DNA of 64,000 bases from Metabacillus flavus. GTDB lineage: Bacteria > Bacillota > Bacilli > Bacillales > Bacillaceae. The DNA is taken from assembly GCF_018283675.1 (NCBI RefSeq), contig NZ_JAGVRK010000001.1, positions 1,612,001-1,676,000 of the forward strand, given 5' to 3'. Both the position numbers and the translations under genes were made by a program. This document shows positions 9,287 through 17,838 of the stretch, piece after piece. Below the pieces are notes generated by a model. The model was not told where the DNA came from, did not search any database, and saw nothing but the letters and a program-made list of their open reading frames with translations. The number at the start of each line of letters is the position of its first letter. The first letter of the stretch is position 1.

Positions 9287-10303
9287 TTGAAGACGATACA
9301 GCAGCTTGAGGAAAGGATGACGCATCCATCCAATGCTCTTGTGCAGGATATGAAAAACCTGAATGGTGACGTGATATTACTCGGTGCAGGCGGAAAAATG
9401 GGGCCAACATTAGCAAAACTGGCAAAAAACGCAATCAAAGAAGGAGGAGGCAAGCAGCGGGTCATCGCTGTATCCCGTTTTTCCGGAAATGAAGTCAGAG
9501 CAGATCTTGAAAAGAACGGGGTGGAAACAATTGCCGCTGACCTTTTGAAGGATGAGCAGCTAAAAGGATTGCCTGCCTCAGAGAACGTAATATATATGGC
9601 GGGAAATAAATTTGGAACGAAAGGCAATGAGCATTTTACATGGGCTATGAACACTTATTTGCCTGGCAGGGTAGCGGAGCATTATAGGCATTCAAGAATC
9701 GTCTCCTTTTCAACAGGAAATGTCTATCCTCTTACAGAAATTTTTAAAGGCGGGGCAACTGAGGAACATGATCCGGGCCCTGTTGGTGAATATGCGCAAT
9801 CAAGTCTTGGAAGGGAACGGGTTTTTACTTATTTTTCACATCAATATGGGATTCCAATGGTGCATTTCCGCTTAAATTATGCGATTGATATGCGTTATGG
9901 GGTCTTACTCGAAGTAGCAAAAGCAGTGAAATCAGGGAAAGCCATCGATGTGACAATGGGGCAGGTTAACGTGATATGGCAGGGAGATGCCAACGAGATG
10001 GCGATACGCTCATTATCTATCTGTCAATCACCGCCGATTATTCTTAATGTGACCGGTCCTGAAACAGTAAGCATTCGCTGGCTCGCAGCGGAGTTTGGGA
10101 AACGTTTTAATGAAAAGCCGAATTTTACAGGGGAAGAACAAAATACTGCTTTGATTAGCAATGCTTCTAAGTCACATCAGCTATTTGGCTACCCCAATGT
10201 GACACTCCTTGAGATGATTGATTGGACGGCTGAATGGGTTATGTCAGATGGTGAAACAATCAATAAACCGACTCATTTTCAGGAACGACAGGGGGCGTAT
10301 TGA
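9287..10303 (+). CDS. NAD-dependent epimerase/dehydratase-like protein
   Basis: A 338-residue extended SDR with an N-terminal Rossmann motif LLGAGGKMG (residues ~31-39), VIYMAGNKFGT and a sugar-epimerase-like core (SFSTGNVYPLTE, FRLNYAIDMRYGV). At the place of the usual YxxxK the sequence reads EYAQSSLGRE, so the tyrosine is present but the lysine is replaced by Ser; the reaction is therefore uncertain. A TTG start follows AAAAGGGGG. It is the first gene of a three-gene operon with a DapA-like aldolase immediately downstream (no gap), which suggests breakdown of a sugar acid or similar keto compound. Confidence 0.75.
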   Translation: MKTIQQLEERMTHPSNALVQDMKNLNGDVILLGAGGKMGPTLAKLAKNAIKEGGGKQRVIAVSRFSGNEVRADLEKNGVETIAADLLKDEQLKGLPASENVIYMAGNKFGTKGNEHFTWAMNTYLPGRVAEHYRHSRIVSFSTGNVYPLTEIFKGGATEEHDPGPVGEYAQSSLGRERVFTYFSHQYGIPMVHFRLNYAIDMRYGVLLEVAKAVKSGKAIDVTMGQVNVIWQGDANEMAIRSLSICQSPPIILNVTGPETVSIRWLAAEFGKRFNEKPNFTGEEQNTALISNASKSHQLFGYPNVTLLEMIDWTAEWVMSDGETINKPTHFQERQGAY

Positions 10304-11353
10304 TTGGATAAAGAAAAATGGGCTTTATTAAGGGAAGGAACCGTTATTCCGGCTCATCCTCTTGCATTAACAGCTGACCGGCAGCTTGATGAAGAGCATC
10401 AGCGTGCGCTTACCCGCTACTATATGGCAAGCGGAGCAGGGGGTATCGCAGCAGGAGTTCATACAACCCAATTTGAAATCCGTGAACCTGGTATCAATAT
10501 GCTTGAGCCAGTTCTTCGCATGGCAGCTGAAGAAGCAGAAACAATGAGCCGGCCCTTTTTAAAAATTGCAGGTGTCTGCGGGCCTTTAGAGCAGGCTTTG
10601 GAAGAAGCGGAGCTTGCTAAAAGCTTGGGCTATGATCTTGCCCTGGTGAGCAGCGGGGGACTGATTAATCAATCAGAAGTCCAATTGCTTGAGCGTACAA
10701 GGCAAATCAGCGAAATTCTTCCGGTATTCGGATTCTATCTTCAGCCTTCGGTTGGGGGACGTTTATTTACGTACGAATTCTGGAGGGAAATGGCTGAGAT
10801 TCCCGGAGTTGCTGCAATAAAGATGGCTCCGTTTAACCGATATCAAACCCTTGATGTGGCCCGTGCTGTGTGTCATTCAAGCAGGCGTGAGGACATTGCC
10901 CTTTATACCGGGAATGATGATAATATTGTGGCAGACCTGCTTACAGTATTCCGATTCAATGTTAATGGACAAATCGTGGAGAAGGAGGTTGCGGGGGGCT
11001 TGCTTGGCCACTGGGCAGTGTGGACGAAACCGGCAGTCTTGCTCCTTGAAAGGATCAAGAAAGCAAGACAGACTGGTGAGGGATATAAAGATTTATTGGC
11101 GCTCGGAACACAAATTACGGATGCGAATGCAGCATTCTTTGATCCCGCCCACCAATTCAAAGGCTGCATCGCTGGGATTAATGAAGTTTTGAAAAGACAG
11201 GGATTACTAAAGGGGAACTGGTGCCTGAATGATTCTGACCAGCTAAGTCCGGGACAATCAGAAGAAATCAGCCGGGTCTATAAAAACTATCCGCATTTGC
11301 ACGACGATGCTTTCGTTCGTTCTCAGCTAAACGAATGGACTGTCGCAAGGTAG
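10304..11353 (+). CDS. dihydrodipicolinate synthase/N-acetylneuraminate lyase-family protein
   Basis: A 349-residue TIM-barrel class I aldolase-like protein. The region GFYLQPSVGG corresponds to the YNxP tyrosine and AAIKMAPFNRYQ contains the likely Schiff-base lysine; YTGNDDNIVADLL corresponds to the GxD region. The usual GTT(G/S)E near the N-terminus appears as AGVHTTQFE. It is longer than DapA (~290 aa). The TTG start abuts the epimerase-like gene, so coupling is likely. It probably cleaves or condenses a 2-keto acid in an uncharacterised catabolic route; the substrate cannot be read from the sequence. Confidence 0.78.
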   Translation: MDKEKWALLREGTVIPAHPLALTADRQLDEEHQRALTRYYMASGAGGIAAGVHTTQFEIREPGINMLEPVLRMAAEEAETMSRPFLKIAGVCGPLEQALEEAELAKSLGYDLALVSSGGLINQSEVQLLERTRQISEILPVFGFYLQPSVGGRLFTYEFWREMAEIPGVAAIKMAPFNRYQTLDVARAVCHSSRREDIALYTGNDDNIVADLLTVFRFNVNGQIVEKEVAGGLLGHWAVWTKPAVLLLERIKKARQTGEGYKDLLALGTQITDANAAFFDPAHQFKGCIAGINEVLKRQGLLKGNWCLNDSDQLSPGQSEEISRVYKNYPHLHDDAFVRSQLNEWTVAR

Positions 11354-11365
11354 GAGGAAAGAGAT

Positions 11366-12661
11366 TTGAAACAGCCAATCATCATTGGCATTATCGGCCC
11401 TCATGAAATCGGTGAGAATATTAGAACGGCAATAAAAGACTTTCCTTCCCTGAAGCCTGTTTTCAGGCTCTCTGACCGGATTGAGGATGCTTCTCTTTTT
11501 GCAGCGGAACTAATAGAGAAAACGGACATTCTTTTATTCTCTGGAAAAAAACCGTACCAGCAGGCATTCAAGGAAAATAAATTTAAAATACCAGTCCACT
11601 ATATTCCTTTAAAAGGCTCAGGGTTATATCGATCACTGCACAGATTGAAAAATAAAACGGGAGATCTGTCAGGGTTATCGATTGATACGCTATCCCTTCA
11701 GCAGGTACAATCTGCGCTGCAGGAACTGGATGAAAAGCCGAAATTTATTAAAGCGATGGATGTTCCCAATGTAGAAATGCACATGAATCATATGGCTATA
11801 GAAAAATGCACAGGGGTTTTAACGGGAAATAAGGCTGTTGCCGCAGAGCTTGAAATGGCAGGAATCTCTGCAGAATGGGTTACGCCAACAAAGGGGGACA
11901 TTGTGGTAGCGCTGGAGCGTGCCTTGCTCTCTACGGAAAAAAGAAAAAGCCTGGAAGCTCAAATTGTGATTGGAACGATACGAATCGGGGATTACGGCCG
12001 TTTCATGGAGAGTGCAGCATCAGAGCACGATTTTCAGCGTGAAAAGCTTAAGCTTCACGCGAAAATTTTGGATTATGCAGAAAGTCTTGAGGGGCATCTA
12101 ACCGATTTAGGCGGAGAGCATTATGTTTTTGCCACAACAAGAGGTGCATTTGAACGTGTTACTGAGGGCTATAAACATATTCCGCTTCTTGAAGAAGCTA
12201 AACAAATTAACCAGAGAATGCTCTCGATGGGGATTGGCTTTGGGTATACGGCAAGCGAGGCGGGGGAACATTCAAGAATTGCTTTAAGACAAGCATCCGA
12301 ATATGGAATCAATCAATGTTTTATTGTCCGGGAGGATAAAAGTGCAGTCGGACCAATTGAGATGGCAAGTCCCATGGTGTACCGGCTTTCCTCATCAGAC
12401 GCAAAGGTTATGGACAGAGCGAAAAGAGCGGGGATGTCAGCAATCCATTTGGAGCGGATGCTGGCTAAATTGAATCGGACAGAGAAAGAATTTTATACGG
12501 CTCATGAGATGGCTTCTCTTTTGAATGTAACAATCCGAACCGCTCATCGGATTTTGCATCAATGGACAGAAGCCGGGATTGCAGCAGCGGCTGGGGAAGA
12601 AAAGCTGAAATCAAAAGGCAGACCGCGGCAGCTCTACCGGATTTTTATGGAAGATAAGTAG
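11366..12661 (+). CDS. regulator-like protein: sensor, nucleotidyl-cyclase-like domain, winged helix
   Basis: A 431-residue protein (TTG start after AGGAGG). Residues 1-190 form a PrpR-N/periplasmic-binding-like alpha/beta sensor (IGIIGPHEIGENI, TDILLFSGKKPY). Residues ~195-320 resemble a GGDEF or GTP-cyclohydrolase-III-type fold (VIGTIRIGDYGRF, LTDLGGEHYVFATTRG, IGFGYTASEAGEHSRIALRQA). The last ~65 residues are a winged HTH (EMASLLNVTIRTAHRILHQWTEAGI). It is the last gene of the epimerase-aldolase operon and probably regulates it. Domain calls rest on motif resemblance only. Confidence 0.65.
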   Translation: MKQPIIIGIIGPHEIGENIRTAIKDFPSLKPVFRLSDRIEDASLFAAELIEKTDILLFSGKKPYQQAFKENKFKIPVHYIPLKGSGLYRSLHRLKNKTGDLSGLSIDTLSLQQVQSALQELDEKPKFIKAMDVPNVEMHMNHMAIEKCTGVLTGNKAVAAELEMAGISAEWVTPTKGDIVVALERALLSTEKRKSLEAQIVIGTIRIGDYGRFMESAASEHDFQREKLKLHAKILDYAESLEGHLTDLGGEHYVFATTRGAFERVTEGYKHIPLLEEAKQINQRMLSMGIGFGYTASEAGEHSRIALRQASEYGINQCFIVREDKSAVGPIEMASPMVYRLSSSDAKVMDRAKRAGMSAIHLERMLAKLNRTEKEFYTAHEMASLLNVTIRTAHRILHQWTEAGIAAAAGEEKLKSKGRPRQLYRIFMEDK

Positions 12662-12690
12662 GCAGGATACTGTCTGAAAAGCCCTGCTAA

Positions 12691-12738
12691 AACCCAAGAT
12701 TGCTCGATGTATGAGTAATGATCTTGGGTTATTATTTT
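12691..12738 (+). terminator. terminator of the epimerase-aldolase-regulator operon
   Basis: AACCCAAGAT pairs with ATCTTGGGTT across a 20-base loop that can fold further, followed by the T-rich ATTATTTT. Confidence 0.75.
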
Positions 12739-13204
12739 GGGCTCAAAAATGTTTTTAGCCATGTGTTTTGATCAATAAAGACTTAGGCTGATTGGGGGGG
12801 AAGGATCCAGACTCCAGCGGGAGCTGCGGGACAGGTGAGACCCCGCAGACGATCTCAAAAAGCAGGGTTCTAAAATACTAACTAAAGCCCCTATTCAGAG
12901 CAGTATCCCGGCTGATCAGCTTATTATAGAAAAAGTATGATAAAATGGGAACAGATCAGAACAGCAGGATTTCGGTACCGGAATATTTTGTTTTCTGCTC
13001 ATCCAATAATTTGAGCTGGTTGAAGCGGAAGATGAAAGACTTCCAAAAGCAGCGGGACAGAAGAGACTCGGCAGCACCGCTGGCCGAGAGGAATGCGGGC
13101 ATCCCCAAGCTGAAAAAAATTTTATTCATAGCTTTTAAGGGCCAAAAGCCTGGAGCTCTCATTACAATGAAAATTAATATTTATAATGAAGGTGGTACTT
13201 CCAA
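12739..13204 (+). other. intergenic region upstream of mutT
   Basis: Contains a degraded Bacillus intergenic repeat (12786-12880), a -10-like TATGATAAAAT near 12937 and a GC-richer stretch (13040-13110) with some hairpin potential. An 87-codon open frame here (12945-13208) has no ribosome binding site and odd composition, so it is not called. Confidence 0.5.
12786..12880. repeat. degraded copy of a Bacillus intergenic repeat
   Basis: Carries the blocks GACTCCAGCGGGAGCTGCGG, GGACAGGTGAGACCCCGCAG and GCAGGGTTCTAA. Similar blocks (GGACAGGTGAG, CCCC, GCAGGGTTCTAA) recur at 51655-51802. The text resembles the widespread GACTCCTGCGGG…CAGGTGAGACCCCGCAG intergenic element of Bacillus genomes. Confidence 0.5.
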
Positions 13205-13600
13205 ATGAAAAAAACCGTTAAAGTCGTCGGAGCTGTTATACATAATGATCAAAAACAAATTCTATGCGCTCTCCGTTCTCCTCAAATGTCACTGCCCGAC
13301 TTTTGGGAGTTTCCTGGCGGGAAAATTGAAGAAGGAGAAAGCCCAGAAGAGAGTCTTGTTCGTGAGATTAAAGAAGAGCTTGGATGCAGAATTCAAGTGA
13401 ACGAAAAAATTGAGGATGTTTTACACGAATATGACAAGGTTATAGTGAATTTATTAACCTATCATGCGTCCATCGTTTCAGGGGACCCATTAGCAAAGGA
13501 GCATGCAGAATTAAGATGGGCCGCTGTGGATGAGCTTAATGATTTGGATTGGGCGCCAGCAGATATTCCTACTGTTATATACCTGAATAATCGAAACTGA
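13205..13600 (+). CDS. (deoxy)nucleoside triphosphate pyrophosphohydrolase, MutT/Nudix
   Basis: A 131-residue Nudix hydrolase with a complete Nudix box (GGKIEEGESPEESLVREIKEELG, GX5EX7REUXEEXGU) at about residues 38-60 and the MutT-type lead VVGAVIHNDQKQILCALRS. Likely role: removal of oxidised or non-canonical nucleotides such as 8-oxo-dGTP. AAGGTGG precedes the ATG. Single gene with its own terminator. Confidence 0.88.
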   Translation: MKKTVKVVGAVIHNDQKQILCALRSPQMSLPDFWEFPGGKIEEGESPEESLVREIKEELGCRIQVNEKIEDVLHEYDKVIVNLLTYHASIVSGDPLAKEHAELRWAAVDELNDLDWAPADIPTVIYLNNRN

Positions 13601-13606
13601 AGGCTA

Positions 13607-13636
13607 AGCCGGGAATATGTATTCCGGCTGTTATTT
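13607..13636 (+). terminator. terminator of mutT-like gene
   Basis: AGCCGG-GAATA pairs with TATTC-CGGCT (one bulge) followed by TTATTTT. Confidence 0.7.
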
Positions 13637-13775
13637 TGTAAAGTAAACTGTTACAAGATTACAGAACGTTTCAAAGAGATAACATTTGGACGTAAATGGT
13701 TTCTTTTTCATTGCCTGTTCGATACAATGCGAACTGTAGCTATTTTCAAATATAATCGCAGCAGGAGGAGAAAAG

Positions 13776-14555
13776 ATGAAGAAAATAATGTATCCTCTCA
13801 CCATAGGATTAATGAGTATGGTTCTGGCAGCATGCGGAGCCCAAGATCAAGCGAAAAAGGAAGAAGAACCAAAGAAAACAGAAGAACAGGCTAAAGCAGA
13901 TCAGCCTAGCCAAAAAGAACAGCAAAAGCAAATGGAAGAGATGCAGAAAAAAATGGAAGCTCAAAAAGTAGATGATAAGAAAACGGTCGCTACGGTGAAT
14001 GGACAGGCTATTACAGGAAGCGACTACAACAGCGTTCTGTCTTCCACTCAAATGCAAATGCAGCAAATGGGTCAGGACCCCACTTCGAAAGAAGCAGAAA
14101 AGCAAGTGAAAGATCAGACCGTTAATACACTGGTCGGTCAGAATATCCTGATGCAGGAAGCTGATAAAAAGGGATACAATGCATCTGCTGATGAAGTGAA
14201 GAAGCAGATCGATGAAATTAAAAAGCAATACAACAATGACGATAAAAAGTTTCAGGAAGCACTCAAGATGCAGGGAATGGATGAAAAGCAGCTGAATGAG
14301 CAAGTTGCTGAAAGCATTAAAATGAACCAGTATGTATCCAAAGAAATTCCTGCACCTGAGGTAACGGACAAAGAGATCGAAGAGTATTACAATCAGTTTG
14401 CACAGCAGGGCGGACAAGGCGGACAAAAACCGCCGAAGCTTGAGGAAGTAAAACCGCAAATCAAGCAGCAGCTGACCCAGCAAAAACAAAACGAATCACT
14501 AGGCAAGAAAGTAGAAGAGCTTAAGAAAACGGCTAAGATAGAAATTAAGATATAA
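13776..14555 (+). CDS. SurA N-terminal/PrsA-like lipoprotein chaperone
   Basis: A 259-residue lipoprotein: signal peptide with lipobox LAAC (Cys20), a Lys/Glu/Gln-rich linker to about residue 70, then a SurA-N domain (VATVNGQAITGSDYNSVL … NTLVGQNILMQEADKKGY). No parvulin peptidyl-prolyl isomerase domain follows, so it would be a holdase-type chaperone on the outer face of the membrane. The last ~25 residues are a basic helix. AGGAGGAG precedes the ATG. Monocistronic, with a strong terminator. Confidence 0.85.
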   Translation: MKKIMYPLTIGLMSMVLAACGAQDQAKKEEEPKKTEEQAKADQPSQKEQQKQMEEMQKKMEAQKVDDKKTVATVNGQAITGSDYNSVLSSTQMQMQQMGQDPTSKEAEKQVKDQTVNTLVGQNILMQEADKKGYNASADEVKKQIDEIKKQYNNDDKKFQEALKMQGMDEKQLNEQVAESIKMNQYVSKEIPAPEVTDKEIEEYYNQFAQQGGQGGQKPPKLEEVKPQIKQQLTQQKQNESLGKKVEELKKTAKIEIKI

Positions 14556-14573
14556 GAATAAATAGCTTTAGCT

Positions 14574-14613
14574 TTAAAAAAAGGCCCATGCACTTGCACA
14601 TGGGCCTTTTTTT
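14574..14613 (+). terminator. terminator of PrsA-like gene
   Basis: AAGGCCCATG/CATGGGCCTT stem, extended by flanking A and T runs, with an 8-base loop. Confidence 0.9.
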
Positions 14614-14934
14614 CTATTTTAACCTGAAATAGGAGGAACGTGGATTCTTAAATCGGGTTCATTATGGATAAATGTGATTCTTATCAATCCGGTTATTTCG
14701 AGCGGAAGCGAAAATTAATCGTTCTTATTTCTAAGGAGGAGATAGCTCAGAAGATAGTTTTTCTATTTTATCGAATTGAACATTTTCTATTAAACTCGTA
14801 AATTTCTCTGGCTGCATGCAGCACAAGAACTTCTATGTATTCTTTTAGAGAAAGTCTCTGATTTAAGCAGCATTATATAGAAGAAGGAATATCTGGGAAA
14901 GGGAGGGATATGTCGTGTTGACTCTGTACACTGC
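14614..14934. other. intergenic stretch without recognised features
   Basis: No ORF with start, ribosome binding site and plausible composition on either strand. An isolated AAGGAGGAG (14732-14740) is not followed by a usable start. Confidence 0.5.
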
Positions 14935-15558
14935 TTATATATAGCTGCAGGGGTATACGTATAAATCTCCTTCTGTAATATAACCATCTCTACAAATAAC
15001 CCCTTTTGTCAACGCACCAGCAACAGTTGTCACACCAGCAAATTGAAGGTAGCTTCCAAAAGCCTGAATTGCATCCCCGTGTTTCTTTTTCCCTTTTAGA
15101 ATATAGTATGCGCCAATCGCCTCAAGTGCAGCTCCAAGAGAGACAAGATATTCACCTGTAATGATAGCGCCTGCCAATGGAAGGCTTCCATCAACGAAGT
15201 TTGCTTCAAAAGCTGCTCCGGCTGATTGGACCGAGTCACCTAGAATATCGAGCTTCAATCCAGCTTTCTCGTCTCCATAAAGAATGACAATCCCCGCCAC
15301 AGCATTTGTTGTATTTCCGGCAGCCTGCAGCCATGATCCCAGACTTGAGAAGGTGCGCGTTACATTGGACGAGAGAGCTATGGCTTGAAGGGAATTTCCT
15401 GTTGCTTCAATCCCGTTTCCGATAACTACTAATCTTTCTCCTGTAACATACCCCGCTTCCTCTCCTGCTACCATTGTTTCCCCAATGGCAGCAATAGCGG
15501 TTCCAGCCGATTGTATCCACGCACCGGTTATTTCCAATAGTACTTCATATGCTGCCAT
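14935..15558 (-). CDS. DUF6944-like repetitive protein
   Basis: A 207-residue protein starting at the ATG whose AGGTGA lies upstream on the minus strand; the frame extends further 5' but without a better site. It is built of imperfect ~30-residue repeats rich in Ala/Gly/Ile: GAWIQSAGTAIAAIGE, GNGIEATGNSLQAIA, GSWLQAAGNTTNAVAG, GDSVQSAGAAFEANF, GAALEAIGAYY, GSYLQFAGVTTVAG. This pattern is known to me from Bacillus small repetitive proteins (DUF6944) of unknown function, probably amphipathic helices or membrane-associated. Confidence 0.7.
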   Translation of the reverse strand: MAAYEVLLEITGAWIQSAGTAIAAIGETMVAGEEAGYVTGERLVVIGNGIEATGNSLQAIALSSNVTRTFSSLGSWLQAAGNTTNAVAGIVILYGDEKAGLKLDILGDSVQSAGAAFEANFVDGSLPLAGAIITGEYLVSLGAALEAIGAYYILKGKKKHGDAIQAFGSYLQFAGVTTVAGALTKGVICRDGYITEGDLYVYPCSYI

Positions 15559-16187
15559 TTTTTCACCTCTTTTTGCGTCATCTTGTATTATATTCAGGGA
15601 CGAACCGAAATGATTTAAGCTCCATCTCATGAACGGTTTAAAAAGGAAAGGCTGCTTTCGGAAACTTTGCTGCTCTAAATAAGTCTTAAAGTTAATTTCC
15701 GGTCCAAGAAGCTAAATGGCATAAACACGATTTGGAGGAAAAGACTGTAAGAACTGTCTACTCTCTTTCTATTAATCTAAGATTTATGGTAAAAAAAATT
15801 GCTGGTGGGTGGATTCTCTTATGTTGATTGTTTCTTATCAGGACTGATGCTTGCTGGTGAGATCCTATTTGGTATTAAAGCATTGGAGCAGGGAAAGAGA
15901 TTAGCCTTTAATTGTTCGTTTGACTCTTTTATAATAAACTGCTCCAGCTGCGGTATGAAAAATAAACGCCATCGGCAGGAGCAGATTTGCCGAAAATACT
16001 TTAAGCCGTTTTAAATGGCTGTGCAGGCTTTTTTAGGGAAAGGCCGGCAACATGAATCAGTGCATATAAAAGCAGGGAAGAGGATCATTCTAAGGACCCC
16101 GAAATAAATTCACCCATTTCGTCCCACTGAAAAACAATCTAAATCATAGTACGATAGGATTTAAATTGCAGGGAGGGATATTCAAAA
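15559..16187. other. intergenic stretch, no supported gene
   Basis: About 630 bases. A 71-codon frame (15799-16014) starts at TTG without a ribosome binding site and has a Cys/Lys-rich tail unlike a stable protein; not called. A GGGAGGG ribosome binding site for the next lipoprotein lies at the end. No clear terminator is seen. Confidence 0.5.
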
Positions 16188-16589
16188 ATGAAATGTTTGT
16201 CAGCTTATCTATTACTTTTTTTCATAATAATGTCCGGATGCAGCCAAAATGTAAAAGAAAGTCATTCGTTGAAAAAGAACATCCTTTCAGAGATGGACAA
16301 GCATAAATCAGAGTTCAGACTGAGTGATGCAGCAGACTTTTCGTGGGATCAAGCCTATATTTTCAGACCATATACGACAGAAGAAGAAATGGAACAACAG
16401 CTTGGGATGCCTTTCGAGCCTGATAATAATCTGGAAGAAAGAGATGACTTGAATGTAATTGTTTTTGTTAAAGAGGACCGTGTCGCGGGGTATGCGGAAA
16501 TTCCCAGGTCTTACGGTGATTTTTTAGTTCAGGAGGAGCCGCTTACGCCTAAAAAGGATCGAATTCAATTTGAAGAAATCAAAACATAA
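16188..16589 (+). CDS. lipoprotein of unknown function
   Basis: A 133-residue protein with a type II signal peptide: hydrophobic core LLLFFIIMSGC, lipobox cysteine at residue 18. The mature part is acidic (ETTEEEMEQQLGMPFEPDNNLEERDD-like text) and reads like small Bacillus lipoproteins of unknown function (DFSWDQAYIFRPYTTEEE … VFVKEDRVAGYAEIPRSYGDF). GGGAGGG precedes the ATG. It stands alone. Confidence 0.75.
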   Translation: MKCLSAYLLLFFIIMSGCSQNVKESHSLKKNILSEMDKHKSEFRLSDAADFSWDQAYIFRPYTTEEEMEQQLGMPFEPDNNLEERDDLNVIVFVKEDRVAGYAEIPRSYGDFLVQEEPLTPKKDRIQFEEIKT

Positions 16590-16881
16590 AATCCATTATA
16601 TGTAAAATAATTGTGAGTAAAGGCATGATTATTAAGCCGGCAACATACGTCAAAACCGGCAAACTTACACATGAATTTCCTTCATTAAACAAAATAGGAC
16701 ATAGGTCTCTGTAAAAACATAAGGTAAGATACACATATATTGATAAGCAGACCTATATATTCGACTATATTCGACAAAAATTTCTTTGTAGACCCAAAAG
16801 ATAATAATCCAAATTTCCGTTGTGCAAACTTGAAAATTTCTCCTATACTTGAAGAAAGAAGAAGATGGAAGGTGAATGGTA

Positions 16882-17220
16882 TTGAATGAGATGGATCGCT
16901 TCAACCAGCTGATGCGGAGTGTCATGAATACAGAAGGTGATTGCTACGCGGTACAGCAGCTCAGGGGAGAATTAGTTCAGATTATGGATCAGTTCACAGG
17001 TATCATTCACCAGACGACGAACCACGTATCCGAAGCTGCCCATGACTGGAAAGGTAAGAGTGCAGAAAGTTTCAATCGGGTCATGGAAGAAGCATCAGAC
17101 GCTTTTACGGCGATATATGATCATATGAATCAAATGATCTCCGGACTTCAGCATGAGGAAGTCCGTTTAACTGAGCTTGCCGCTCAACTAGAAGAGAAAG
17201 CGAGAGAATCACTTCAATGA
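16882..17220 (+). CDS. WXG100-like small helical protein
   Basis: A 112-residue protein. TTG at 16882 is preferred to an ATG 6 bases earlier because GGAAGGTG then has a 7-base spacing. Two long helices flank a central HDWKGKSAESF, which fits the WXG turn of type VII (ESX) secretion substrates, including length and position. It overlaps the next gene by four bases (ATGA). No YukE/EssC-type secretion genes or LXG toxin are nearby, so it would be an outlying pair if secreted. Confidence 0.65.
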   Translation: MNEMDRFNQLMRSVMNTEGDCYAVQQLRGELVQIMDQFTGIIHQTTNHVSEAAHDWKGKSAESFNRVMEEASDAFTAIYDHMNQMISGLQHEEVRLTELAAQLEEKARESLQ

Positions 17221-17528
17221 ACACTTCAAAGCTACCTTTGGAAATTAGCATTCATGTAAATGAACTGCTCTCATTAAGCAGCCGCCTGAAGGAAAGAGAG
17301 CGGGAGCTGCTGGAAGTACAGGAAGGCTTCAGCCATTCATACTATAAAGCGTCTTCACATTATCCAGATATCGAACAGCTGGATATTTCCTACCACGCAG
17401 CCTCTATAAAACTCCAAATTGAAAAACTAATCGAAACCATGGCCCAGCTTGCAGAAATCACCCGATTGACGCCAGACCAGCTAAGCACTGCCGATCAGCA
17501 TTCAGCAGAGCAAATGACTCAAATATAA
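17217..17528 (+). CDS. small helical partner of WXG100-like protein
   Basis: A 103-residue helical protein (VNELLSLSSRLKERERELLEVQEGF, then IKLQIEKLIETMAQLAEITRL) that starts inside the stop of the WXG100-like gene. It lacks a W-x-G itself. Length, two-helix layout and coupling suggest a heterodimer partner similar in kind to DUF5082/DUF5344 pairs in Bacillus, but I cannot assign a family. Confidence 0.6.
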   Translation: MNTSKLPLEISIHVNELLSLSSRLKERERELLEVQEGFSHSYYKASSHYPDIEQLDISYHAASIKLQIEKLIETMAQLAEITRLTPDQLSTADQHSAEQMTQI

Positions 17529-17564
17529 ACAGCTTTACTCCTTTCATTGGGAACACATCGATTC

Positions 17565-17735
17565 TCAACTATCTCGATTTGAATCGTCTTCTTCATCCTC
17601 CGTTTTTAACTCTGCATTCCTTTCAGATAAGCTGGATTTTTCCAGCTCTTTTTTGAATCTTCTAAATTCATTCCATGCAAGCAATCCCATCAAGCCTACA
17701 GCGCCAGCTGCTTTCCATAATTTATTTTGATTCAT
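17565..17735 (-). CDS. 56-residue membrane-anchored small protein
   Basis: A short ORF on the minus strand with TGGAGGC about 9 bases before its ATG. MNQNKLWKAAGAVGLMGLLAW gives one N-terminal transmembrane segment, followed by a charged tail (RRFKKELEKSSLSER … KTEDEEDDSNRDS). It is convergent with the WXG100-like pair and divergent from gabD. Function unknown; the clean ribosome binding site and composition support a real gene. Confidence 0.65.
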   Translation of the reverse strand: MNQNKLWKAAGAVGLMGLLAWNEFRRFKKELEKSSLSERNAELKTEDEEDDSNRDS

Positions 17736-17838
17736 GATTCTCTGCCTCCAGCTCCGTTCTAACCAGCATTTATGTTTAATATAATACAGGTTAGTGGAAA
17801 AAAGATAGAAAGTCCAATATTATACGGGAGGGTTTAAT

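Noticed and set aside
12945-13208. 87-codon frame before mutT
   Set aside because: No ribosome binding site, odd composition, overlaps a -10-like element and ends inside the mutT start; more likely leader DNA.
15799-16014. 71-codon frame
   Set aside because: TTG start without ribosome binding site; Cys/Lys-rich random-looking tail; no partner genes.
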